This document shows positions 45,074 to 54,954 of a stretch of 64,000 nt of DNA, piece after piece (position 1 is the stretch's first letter; every line of letters begins with the position of its first letter). The notes beneath the pieces were generated by a model. It was given only the letters and a program-made list of their open reading frames with translations, was not told where the DNA came from and made no database searches. This DNA is from Cyclaneusma minus (Eukaryota; Ascomycota; Leotiomycetes; Marthamycetales; Marthamycetaceae): the NCBI GenBank assembly GCA_037179335.1, contig JAKZHN010000051.1, positions 1-64,000 on the forward strand. The letters are read 5' to 3'. The translations under genes and the position numbers were made by a program.

Positions 45074-47175
45074 CTAATTATCCAACCCATACTCAGCAAT
45101 AAGCTTCTCCGCCGCCGTCTCGCCAACCAGGTATGCCACGGACTGAGTATGTGTACTAACACGCACCAAAAACGTCAGCATCAAGCCTTACATCAAGAAT
45201 ATCTGTGAAGCACAAAGAAGAAGAGGCCGCCAAAGCCAGCTCGAGTTCCGAAAATCGACAACAAAACACCCTCTGGGAACGAGATATAGGGGAAAACTCA
45301 CTTGACCAACAAAGGCATAACACTCAGATCCGCAACCCTCAGATTCTCAATACCCATAACGCGAAATGAAGTATCCACACAAGCATCTTCCTCGCCTTCC
45401 TTTCCCATCTTCACAGTCCCACACATATGCCAGTCACTAGTCATATTCTCCTTACAATGTTCCTACCCAACACTCATGTCAGCAACTCTCGCAAAGTTCG
45501 TAAAGCCTCATCCTATCAATCCACCACGACCAAATCGCACCTTCATGCAATCCAATCAAACATAAAAGAAAACACCATAACACTCACCCAAATCTCCTCA
45601 TCCCGCCTCCCCTTTGGCCCCAACACCCTCACCATATCCTTCCTCAAGGCCTCCGTCTCACACAAATCCATCATTCTCCTTACGCCCTCAATCATCGCCC
45701 TCCTATCAAACTCATTACTCCCAAACCTCGGATCACATTTCACCGGCAAACTTGCATCTTTCCCCGCAAGCCACACCTCTCCTCTCCCTTGTGGACACAT
45801 CGGAAAAGCCATGAGCGCCAAATAGCTATCTGTTTCCTTGAGTTCATAATCGCCTGTGAAAACCGGCGGTACGTGGGTACAAATCTCGAAACTTGGGATG
45901 TGCTCTCTTTGCATATGTTGTTGTATATGTTTTGGGAGGCGAGAGAATTCTGGGGAAGAGAGGACGTGGGGGGATTTGAAATAGCCCAGAGGGAGGGCGC
46001 AGTAGATGGAGGAAATTTGGGAGGATAAAGAGGGATTTTCGAGGTGTTTGGTGACCATGGCGGCTTTTGCGGAAGCGTTGGACTCGAAGGCCATGCGGTC
46101 GTTGGTGCCGGGTTTTTGTAGGATGGTTATGGGGGTGAAGACGTGGTCCGTGAGGTTCTTGCCTACGAAGGGGAGAGAATGGAGGACGGGAATCGAATGA
46201 GGGATGAGGGAGGAGGAGGGGCCGATGCCGGATAGGAGGAGGATTTTGGGGGTGTCGAGGGAGCCGGCGCTGAGGATTACTTCGTTGCGGGCGTGGAAGG
46301 AGCGAGTGTCGGTGAGGGTGATGCCTGTTGCTTTTTTGGGTTTTGACGGAGAAAAGAGGATGCGGGCGGCTTGGGCGTTGCAGAGGATGGTTAGGTTTGA
46401 GGGGGTTGATTGCAGGTAAGCCCGTGCGGTTGTGCGGCGTCCACGGTAGATGTTGTTGGGGCCCATGCCCATGCCGATGGGGTTTCCGGAGTTGATGTCA
46501 GGGTTGGTGCCTAGGCCGGCTTGTCCTGCGGCGACGTAGACACTTGAGACGTCTCTTTCCCATTCATTGGGGTAGGAGACGTGGATTGGACCGTTGGTTC
46601 CGTGATCTATTCAAATTGATCAGTACAATGTGAAAGAGATAACAGTAAGGGGCGAAAGTATACCAGAGGGTTTGGGATCGATCCAATGTTTGTACTCCTT
46701 GGGGACTTCGCAATGATAGCTTTCGATTTTCTTCAATCGTTCTTTCACATTCTCCCATTTCCAGGCATCGTCTCCTACAAGTCGAGCCCATTCATTGTAG
46801 TCTTCGTCGGGACCGATGGTCCAGCAGGCGAAGTTAATCCCTGTGCTGCCACCTAGTCCTTTGCCACGAGCATAGTCGATCTGTCGCCCGTTGAGGTGGG
46901 GTTGGGGCTCAGTTTTGTAGCCATAGTTGAGCTCTGGTTCGGTGAATAACAGAGAAAAGCGTGCACTGGGGACCTCGTAAGAAGGGTTGTTGTTTTCCGC
47001 ACCGGCTTCTAGGAGGAGTACAGAGGGTCTTTGAGCCGAGCTGGCCAGTCGTGATGCAAGCGCGCAGCCAGCGGGGCCTCCTGTATGATAGCGGAGTTGA
47101 GCGTCACATGTTTCCACAGAACAAGTTTCAAGTCTTACCTCCAACTACAATAAAGTCATAGGTGTTGTCTGACAT
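45074..47175 (-). CDS. GMC-family FAD oxidoreductase
   Basis: Five exons (47139-47175, 46664-47080, 45588-46606, 45302-45462, 45074-45155) give 571 residues. The first intron interrupts the FAD-binding VVGGGPAGCALASRL. Next come the GMC signature region (GKGLGGSTGINFACW) and the second signature (GSLDTPKILLLSGIGP). At the C terminus are MTSDWHMCGTVKMG, with the histidine expected near the active site, and VADLSVMPLLVNTHTQS, where GMC enzymes have the second active-site residue. All four introns carry GT and AG and agree in phase. The family covers choline dehydrogenases, aryl-alcohol and glucose oxidases; the substrate cannot be told. No signal peptide is seen, so it is probably cytosolic or peroxisomal. 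Confidence 0.87.
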
Positions 47176-47847
47176 GGCTGGTTAAAGTTGAGGAAAGCTG
47201 GCTGAATACCCAAGGATAGATAAAAAGTGAGAAGAAGGTAGAAGTGGTATAGAAATACTTATATCTAGGTTGTACTCGCTGCAAGACACTGGCCCAGCCG
47301 AGTGAACCCCACCTCCTCGATTTGGTTATTCTTTGGAGATCCAGGGCATCGCATTTTCAAATTCCGATACTGAGGCCCTTTCAGCGACAAACAGCCGGCT
47401 GGGTATAATCCAGGAACCCAGAGGCGGGATGAGAGGGGAAGGCAGCCCAAGGGTCCACCCTCGCTTCGAGTATAGCAACGATCTTCGCGCACATGCACGC
47501 AGATTGGTTGGGAAGAAGCAAGACTCCGAGAAAGTGCGGTTGCATGGCGTTTCATATTGTGCTACGCGGAGTCGCGGACGGTGCCTCAAAGACCGACAGG
47601 CCGTTGGTCAAGTGAGCAGTTGTGAAATATATAGAACTTGGGAGGCGAGTTCGCTCTCATTGCTTCCAGATATATCGATGCTTTCGTCCACATAATTCCT
47701 CGAGCGAATAAGTAGACGTAGGTAGTCATGGTCGTCAAAACTTCTTCGCGATGTCATACAGATACGAGATCAATACGAGGCACGTGAAATTTCTTGGCAA
47801 AGCTCAGACAACACTAACATGAATTCGTGAAATGCCATCTCCAGCCA
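47176..47847. other. Spacer upstream of the GMC oxidoreductase
   Basis: Promoter-side flank of the GMC gene and 3' flank of family copy 2. Overlapping frames on both strands at 47265-47695 have no signature. Confidence 0.45.
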
Positions 47848-50186
47848 TCATCCGATGATGCTACCAAGCAACCGACAAACTTCAAGACCATGCTTTCGCT
47901 CCACCCATCCACTGGCTGTCCTACCCTCATTCCGTCTTTTCTCCCTCTCAACAATCTCAAAAAACATGTCTTCTGATGCTCTGTTCCACTCGAAAGTTAA
48001 CAGGAGATACTCCCGTTTGTCCGCTTCTTCCGCATTGAATTCAATGCCCATGTATTCTTGCATGGCTTCCAGCATTCGGTCCAGGTGGTTCAAGACTTTC
48101 GTCACTGACTTGTGGTAGCTATTCACTTCAGTAAGCATACCAGGCCAAAGTCCCGAGAGATATTTGCGGTCAACATCTGAGTTTGCTGTTTCGCGAAGAT
48201 ATTCGTAAAGTTGCTTTGTGACGCCGCCTTTATGAAAAGGAACGTTTCTGGCGAGCAATCCTCTGAAATCGTCCAAATCCTTGTTGGAAACCTATGGAGA
48301 CGAATGCAGAGGATAGGGATACGTACACGAATTTTAACTTCAACCATCTCCATACTCTCATTTCTAGGTTGCCTCTCCACTTCTGCACTGCCTGGCTCCG
48401 TAGCCGGAGATGAACTGCCAAACTTCTTGCGTGCTGGTTTCGAGACAGGGTGTTCTTCATCATCCTGTTCTGATGAATTGCCTTTCTTACTAGAAGAGCT
48501 AGAAGGCACATCACGTTCAGAGATGGCTCAGTCGTTGGATGACTGCTCACTACCGGCCTCGTCCTTGTTCTGGGGCAGTGAAGATTGCTTTTCGGGTCGA
48601 ATAAGTTCGTCAACTCTCGCACTTCTGGCAACCTTGGACACTTCCGTTTTTGGGGGAGTGCGGCAGGCTCTGTTGAAGACACGTTGGTTCCACTCCGCTG
48701 GCTGTTGGACAAAGCCGCTTGTAGTGTCGACTTGGAAATAATAGAGTCGAAATCGTCCTTTATCGAACAGGGACCAATCCTGTTGATAGAAAGGCTCACG
48801 ATCTTGCTCTTCGGCCTTAGTGTCCGTGTTCCATGGGACACAAGGTAGTATCTCTTCTCCATCCTCCATGCTGTAAACCCGGATAAACCGATGCATTTTT
48901 GAAGCAGCCACAACCGCAGCCAAGGCATATGTGCAGCCCCTGAACTGAAACTTCTGCACATCGGCAAACTTCCCCGTCCTCCGAGAACTGTTAACAGCAT
49001 GTATTTGGAGGAAGGAAAGCGAGGCAAGTTCGAAACCTTGAGCGTCGACCTTCCCATCGAACGATATTGAGTTTCGAGAATTGCTCCGTGGCCAAGGGAC
49101 ATTGCACCAATTCTCCACCGGGAGGTCACCATTTTCTTGTGAAGAGGTGCAAGAGTGGGTTGTGGTTGATCAACGCCGGCAGCAGCTCGTCCATTAGCAC
49201 ACCGAACTTGGTTGTAGAGCATTTTGCTGTCTCCTGGGTGGCCGCCACTTCAGCGTTCATCTGCGAAGATGGAAGTTCCTGTCCCCATGGGTTTTCTCCA
49301 AATAGTACCCTCTCTAATACATATTTTGTGTAAAACTCCTCCTCGTAAATGACTCCCGAACGGCGGTGCGCTGCCATCACGAACACTGCTTCTTTGTAAA
49401 TGGTGCTGGCTGCCCTGCCGTACATTTGTAGACTTAGGCCCAAGGTGAGGAGCCGCCGAGTAAGCACCAGGGCAGTATCGAGTGCGGAGGTATCATTAGA
49501 GAACCCGATGATCATCTGCTGGAGTGTCTTTGCAAAACAAGAGGCTTCCGTGTGCAGCTCTGTTTTTTCCTCCTTGCTAAAGTTCTGCCCCTTTCGCTGC
49601 GGGGCACTAATGTATGCGGTCACTGCTTCTTCGGGAGATAACTCCTTGACACTCAAGTAATGATTCATTTCCTCTTGATGTGGAAACAAATTGCAAGGTG
49701 TCAAGGCCTCTGCCGTAGTGATGTAGCTATCTCTGATGGGACGGGCGGTGTACATGTGGACACGGAGGATGCCCACATTGTCGCGCGTTATGATCTTTCG
49801 CAAATCGCGTAGCTCGAAAGTTGGGTCGGCGATGAGGGCGTCCAGCAGCGGACTGCTTTGCTCGAACATATCCTTGCGCTTGGGAATGCTGGGTTTCTCG
49901 GCCGGTTTCTGAATGGGTTCACCTTCAAGACGTCAGTACATCAGTGTGATTGGGTCAGTGAAGATGGTTAGACTCACCAAACGTGTCATCTTCACGCTTG
50001 CGCTTTTGTTTGTCGGCCTTTGTACGAGTAGCTTCATCTCCTTGAAATCAGTACATCATTGCGCTGGGTTGAGGAAGATTGTCAGATAGACTCACCACGT
50101 GCGGCAGTCTGTGGCTTAATGTCTTGTCCATGATTCTTGCGGCGTGGGCGACTGCCAGCAAAACTGCAGTCCAAGTCGGATTCCAT
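47848..50186 (-). pseudogene. Composite locus of the subtelomeric family, copy 2, with a stop and a frame change
   Basis: Starts MESDLDCSFAGSRPRRKN at 50186. Exons 50096-50186 and 49978-50040 and the exon from 49922 are separated by two 55-nt introns of almost the same sequence. A 240-residue helical region (MFEQSSPLLDALIADPTF onward) ends in TGA at 49126. A second open stretch in the next frame runs on at once (ENGDLPVENWCNVPWP). It ends in an in-frame TGA at 48528-48530, after which coding sense resumes in the same frame (PSSSSSKKGNSSEQ). A 35-nt intron (48292-48326) leads to the conserved domain (VSNKDLDDFRGLLARN to the stop at 47848). Either two genes abut here or one gene has decayed. 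Function is unknown; basic patches suggest a nuclear protein. Confidence 0.6.
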
Positions 50187-50849
50187 TTTGAAAGAGCTTG
50201 TGGCGTTCTCGGAGAAAGAAGTCTGAGGTTCAGGGTCTGGTGAAGGACGTGTATCTTCAAGTCAGAAGATGAATTTCGTCGCCGAAGTTTGAAGATGGTT
50301 GACGGGAGATGTGGAAAATTGAAGTCGGAGGGTGAAGGAAGATAGGCGCACCAGGTGGGATGGGAAGCTCGCAGGAGCACAGTGCCATGCGGCTGTCTAT
50401 CGTACCAATTGACAATGGGCACAATGGGTCGAGGATCCTGCTAAGCGCCTAAGTCCACCATGGGCACATGGCACGAAAGATCATTTCTCCAACGGGGAAT
50501 TTCGCCTTGAACTCCTTGCTACCTACAAAATCCAGGTATGGTGCTCTTACTCTCATTGCTGAAACTTGTTACGGTCGCTCTTCGCATACCTATGTAGATG
50601 TCATTATATCATACTCAACAATTATCTCGCATATATCAAGACTTTGCAGTCTTGGGATAAGGTCGAATTTCACAAGACATGCTGGGCGCAAGGATCACAT
50701 CTTATGTGAGGCTTGGTTAAGGACAAACTGTCTGTTTCTTGCTGTCCTAATGACAGTGAGTCAGGAGGGAGTAGGGACCCAGAATTCTGGCTTGACCGCT
50801 TGAGTCAGATGACCCCTTGTATCCACTGGGATACATGCTCAATCCCCTT
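50187..50849. other. Upstream region of family copy 2
   Basis: Positions 50320-50440 match the upstream region of copy 3 (52590-52690): both contain GTGAAGGAAGAT and then ATTGACAATGGGCACAATGG. This indicates a shared, duplicated promoter. The remaining part holds nothing I recognise. Confidence 0.5.
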
Positions 50850-51345
50850 GCCGCTGACCTCTTTGATGATGCTCTGAAACCCACTCAGCTCTTCTCGCTG
50901 ACCTTCGAAGCGGAGTTCAGCTTAATCGCCTGTCCATAGAAAGCCTTCAAGGCCTCAGGGCGACCCGGCGCTCTAGCGCCGCCCAGCAGGCCACTCTCGG
51001 GTGGACCATGCATCATGATCCTCATGGTATCTCCTCGCTCTTCTTTTGCACCGCCAGGTTCGACTCGATGGCCTCCTCATGCGATGCCTTTGTTTGCTTC
51101 AAATGACCCCGTGCTTTGCCCATTCATGGTATCTCCTGATATGCTTCAATCAGAGCATCGACGGCGTCCCTTGCGTTCTTCAGTCTGTCCTCCAAGCGTC
51201 TAACCTCTACCAACATGCCGATCAGCATGTCTGAGAGAAAACGTTGATCGATGATGGAGTTCGGTGTGTTTTTCGGGTAGAAGAGGGCATAAGCGTCACT
51301 GAGATGATGTGGATGAAGTCTTGGTGAAGGAGAAACAGTCTATTG
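50850..51345 (-). pseudogene. Relic of the subtelomeric family (copy 3b)
   Basis: Minus-strand reading gives IIDQRFLSDMLIGMLVEV and then RRLEDRLKNARDAVDALIEA. After an in-frame TGA it continues HEEAIESNLAVQKKSEEI. Residue spacing follows the conserved domain of the copy at 51470 (HFSTLLLGTLGEV, QDGLQKVYHHTCGMMDAFKE, ERALQKNMDIQKKVVEI). No start or first exons were found. It lies directly downstream of copy 3 in the same orientation, so it is probably a tandem duplicate. Confidence 0.6.
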
Positions 51346-51442
51346 TACTCTTATGCTCTTTCAATGAGCCCCCTTTTCATAGAATGCCACACTCCCTCGA
51401 CATGATGTTGCGTTTCCACCATGACCAACAGATTCTCCACAC

Positions 51443-51554
51443 AAGAGCGCTGCAGAAGAACATGGACATTCAAAAGAAGGTAGTTGAGCCAAGATTCTTC
51501 TGAATGATCTCAACTACCTTCTTTTGAATGTCCATGTTCTTCTGCAGTGCTCTT
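51443..51554. repeat. Near-perfect palindrome with 46-bp arms
   Basis: Arms 51443-51488 and 51509-51554 are inverted complements with one mismatch, separated by a 20-nt spacer. The right arm belongs to the coding end of copy 3 (ALQKNMDIQKKVVE). The left arm is an inverted copy of it. The stop codon of copy 3 at 51470 lies inside the left arm, so the last residues of its frame are encoded by the spacer and the inverted copy. Confidence 0.9.
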
Positions 51555-52496
51555 TCGCAGCTCATTCTCTTCTCCTTGTCATACTCCTTACCCACGTTCG
51601 AAAATTCCTTGAATGCATCCATCATACCGCACGTATGATGGTAAACCTTCTGAAGCCCGTCTTGAACCTGCAAAACCTCCCCCAATGTACCCAGCAGCAG
51701 GGTCGAAAAGTGGCGGCGCTTCACATCTGTGCTGGCTGTCGCGCTGAGATAGTCGGAAAGCCTTTGAGTGACACCGTTTCGGTGGAAATTCGCGCCGCTG
51801 CCGAGCAGGTTTCTCAGCTCATCGATGTCCAGGTCGTGAACCTGCAATGATGTTAGAGTCTGCTGTAATGGCTGCAGAGGATAGTGATACGTACATCGAG
51901 GAAAAGGAGTCGCTCGGCCTGCTTCTCGGCAGCCTCGATCTCGATTCCGCTCAGGTGCACAATGGCGGATTCGCTGCGTCGTTTCTTCGGGGCGCGCTCA
52001 GCAGACACATTGCGAGCGTCATCTTCACTGTCCAGCTATTCCGAGCTGCGCTTCTTTGACGAGCTGCTCGAGCCACTAGAAGGCTTCGAGGTTGCGCCGG
52101 TAGGAGGGGTGAGAGCTCTGTGGATAACGTGTTGTCTCCAAGCTTCATACATTTCGATGGATTTGAACTTGTGGATTCGCTGCTTGCCAGCTTCTTCGGT
52201 AGCTTCACATTCAAGACGTCAGTACATCAAGGTGGCTGGGTCGAGGGACATGGCTACTGCTAGACTCACCAGCACTGTCATTCTGGCCTTGGGGCTTGGG
52301 GGGTTCATATGCCCGCAAGATGACTTGAGGGGTCTGGAGAGTGAAGTCTTCAAGATGTCAGTACATCACTGCGCCTGGGTTGAGGAAGATGGTTAGACTC
52401 ACCTGGAAGGGCTTGTGGCGGTTGGACATTCTGATGCTGGATCTTGCGGCATGGGCGCGAGCTCACAAAGATGATATCGGAGCTTGAGTCTTCCAT
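51470..52496 (-). pseudogene. Subtelomeric-family gene copy 3 with an in-frame stop
   Basis: Exons 52403-52496, 52270-52347, 51895-52202 and 51470-51841 agree in phase (1, 1, 0). Start MEDSSSDIIFVSSRPCRKIQ resembles copy 2. Exon 3 ends its first half at SSSSSKKRSSE followed by TAG (52036-52038). The same frame then continues LDSEDDARNVSAERAPKKRR, so the stop looks like a single CAG-to-TAG change. The last exon (VHDLDIDELRNLLGSG onward) is the conserved helical domain, ending in the palindrome. Introns 1 (52348-52402) and 2 (52203-52269) are near-duplicates of those in copy 2. Intron 3 (51842-51894, GTACGTATC) matches intron 48292-48326. Basic KKR and KKRR clusters suggest nuclear location. 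If the stop is read through or spliced around, the protein has 283 residues. Confidence 0.65.
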
Positions 52497-52781
52497 CTTG
52501 ACAGATAGTGAGGTTGGGATTTGAGGGAGAAAGGTTGAAGCTAGTCGCCAGCGACTGTTTTGTGTGAGCAGGAGATGTGGTGTGAAAGTTTGGGGGTGAA
52601 GGAAGATGGGCGCGAGATGGGAGCAAGTGGAAGAACAATGCCACGAGGCTGCCTATTGTATGAATTGACAATGGGCACAATGGGACGAGTTCGCGCTTAG
52701 CGCTTAAAGTCAGAATTGGTCGGCATATGGCACGGCCGCACCGAAGTGAGCTAAAATCCCAAGTGTGAGGCCAGGTAAATC
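52497..52781. other. Upstream region of family copy 3
   Basis: Shares blocks with the copy 2 promoter (identical ATTGACAATGGGCACAATGG at about 52665 and 50408). No other feature was seen. Confidence 0.5.
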
Positions 52782-53162
52782 TTAGAGAGATGTAGATGGC
52801 GAGCAGTCCTCCTTCACTTCACACATGGTCCATTCCTTGATGCCAGAGACGTAGAAGTCCGCGAAGCTCTCGCTGGTAACTAAGCCGTTGTTGGGCGACC
52901 ATTCAATGGTGGCGAGTACCCAGCCGTCCATTCTCTTGTCTCGTAGCTTCATGGTTGTCTGAGCTTTTGTAACAACGACAAAAGACAAAAAGTCTAGACC
53001 CATAAAAGTCGAGGCTTTCATGGCTCGAAATAGCACTCAATCGACAATAACAAGATCGTGATCGTCGATCTTGTACTCTGCGTTGTTGTGGTGGTGGACA
53101 CAATGGTCATCTAGGATCAGGTACTGGTAGCCACAGGTGCACTTGCCCTGAACTTCTCCCAT
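52782..53162 (-). pseudogene. Short Cys/His-rich frame followed in frame by a second open stretch
   Basis: ATG at 53162 in the same TCAAGATG context used by copies 1 and 3 opens a 41-codon frame: GKCTCGYQYLILDDHC, then VHHHNNAEYKIDDHD, ending TGA at 53037-53039. The C-x-C-G...C pattern resembles the first exon of copy 1 (GRCHCGRIGFC). The same frame stays open after the TGA for 85 more codons (RAMKASTFMGLDFLSF to EDCSPSTSL). It may be a family gene stopped by one change, or a true micro-protein. Confidence is low. Confidence 0.4.
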
Positions 53163-54954
53163 CTTGATGGAGATTGCGATGGCAGCGATGTGGGTTGAAG
53201 TAGGGCCGTGTGCGTTGATGGCAAGAGAGAGTTGTCTTCGGCAGATGCGAAGAGGTGGAAGGGAGATGCGGAGGGTGGAGAGTGGAGGTTGAAGAAGGAA
53301 GGGTGGGTTGAGGTTGGAGGTTGGATGTTTGAGAGTAGAGGATTGAGGGTGGAGGGTCGAGGGTCGATATCAGAGGCCGGAGGTCGGAGGGTGAAGGGTG
53401 AAGATACATGTAGGCAAGACGAGAACGTCATTGAGATGGAAGTCGTCAGACGGCTCTCAATATGACTAAGAATAGTGAGCTGGGATTCTAAGTATATACT
53501 GATGGGTGGATTTAGGACCATGTCGAAGGGAAGTATTGTGAGCATCCCAAATAGCCAGGATTATTCCCAATGACTAGGATTGTTCCAGGTGCTTTGGATT
53601 ATCTCGAGCGATTTGGGACATCCCAAGTGATTTGGAACATTCCAGGCCACTGAAAGTATTCCAAATGATTGGGAATCATCCTTCACTTCCCAATGAAGAG
53701 AAGGGACAACGGCGGTTGGTATAGGATCAGCCGGAGCCCTAGAGATCCCTCACTGTATAATCCAAAAATGGCAGGGGCTGTTCATCATTAAATCTCAAAA
53801 ACTAAGCTGTTTTGCCTGCTGTTTCCACTTCTCAAAACTCGAGGTCATGAGCTCGATTCGCTGACATTTCATAGTCCTTGTGCAGAAAACAGCTGACCGG
53901 CAGCTACCAGTAACAGGGGGCGAGACCAATGTAGCAGCGACCAGAATAATGTGCAGGAAGAAGGCAATCTGGCAACCAGAGGCAAGATCCGAGCGACCTA
54001 TCCTACAGCCAATGTTGCTTCATCCCTTCCCCGCAAAGGCGTTGAGCATTGAAAGACGCAGCACGAGGCATTAGGTAAGACAGAATTCCCGTTCCAGCGG
54101 CAAGACAGCTTGAGAAAAGAGAGATCAATTTTTTTGGTCTTCACCACAGTCCTATGCTGCTGCATTCGCGACCTTGCTAACTCCAGCGGTCTTGATGGCG
54201 GGCGGCCTCATGATACAAAAGAGTGAGGGATACCACGCATGGACCTCCGAGTCTAAGAGCCAGGTCAATTAAGATCTCGAAAAGGCGCTTTACCCAATAA
54301 CATTAAATCTCAAATAACCGAGCTGTCTTGCCTGCTGTTTCCACTTCACACTCCACGGTTTAGTTGGTCACTGCTAACGTTCCACAGACCCCGGTGCAAC
54401 CAGCTTCTAGAAGAACAAAAATAGTCGATCTAGTAGCGACATGGGCCCGGCAGACGCCGTGGTTCCGACTTCAACTTGATCGGAATAGCAGCAACAGGCG
54501 ATGAATAGGGAGAAGCCGAAAGGCTTGGCGAAGGCGTTGAGCATTGAAATACGCGGCACGGGTAAGAAACATTGCCAATTACAGTGGCAAGGCAGCTTGA
54601 GAAAAGAGAAACATTTTTTGGCCTCCTCACCTTTTGAGCAACCGAGAGTCTCCGGCTTTCTACTAGAGCCGGAGCCGGCTTCCTGATACTTTCAGAAAGC
54701 AGGATTCTCGCCAAGGGTGCCTGATCACTGCTCTGATAGCTAGAGCTGCGTCTGTTCGACTGGATGGAGCTGGTTCGGTTTTTCGTGTTGATCGTGAGAT
54801 CCGTCTCATCTCTACAGATCCACCTTTTGCTACCTCAGCAAGCGTCTCGTTGCCTTCTATCCATCCAGTCCATCCGCGCACCCACCTCCCGCTTTTCATC
54901 CTCCACATCCCGCATCCCACATCCCGCATCGCCTTCCACTTCCCCTTCCCCACC
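53163..54954. other. Spacer with minisatellite and a 330-bp duplication
   Basis: 53220-53400 is a purine-rich GGAGG/GGGTT tract. 53543-53680 holds six or seven imperfect units of ATTCCAAATGATTGGGA type, related to arrays at 7173 and 44110. Two diverged copies of about 330 bp lie at 53787-54143 and 54300-54625. No gene is supported. Confidence 0.55.
53787..54625. repeat. Pair of diverged ~330-bp direct repeats
   Basis: Copy A (53787-54143) and copy B (54300-54625) share CATTAAATCTCAAA, TGCCTGCTGTTTCCACTTC, AAGGCGTTGAGCATTGAAA and CAGCTTGAGAAAAGAGA in the same order and similar spacing. Between blocks they differ by substitutions and small gaps. No coding sense is conserved, so this is either an old tandem duplication or two copies of an unidentified element. 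Confidence 0.7.

Noticed and set aside
53480..53720. Second MITE around the 53543-53680 repeat array
   Set aside because: No terminal inverted repeats or TA duplication could be found at its borders.
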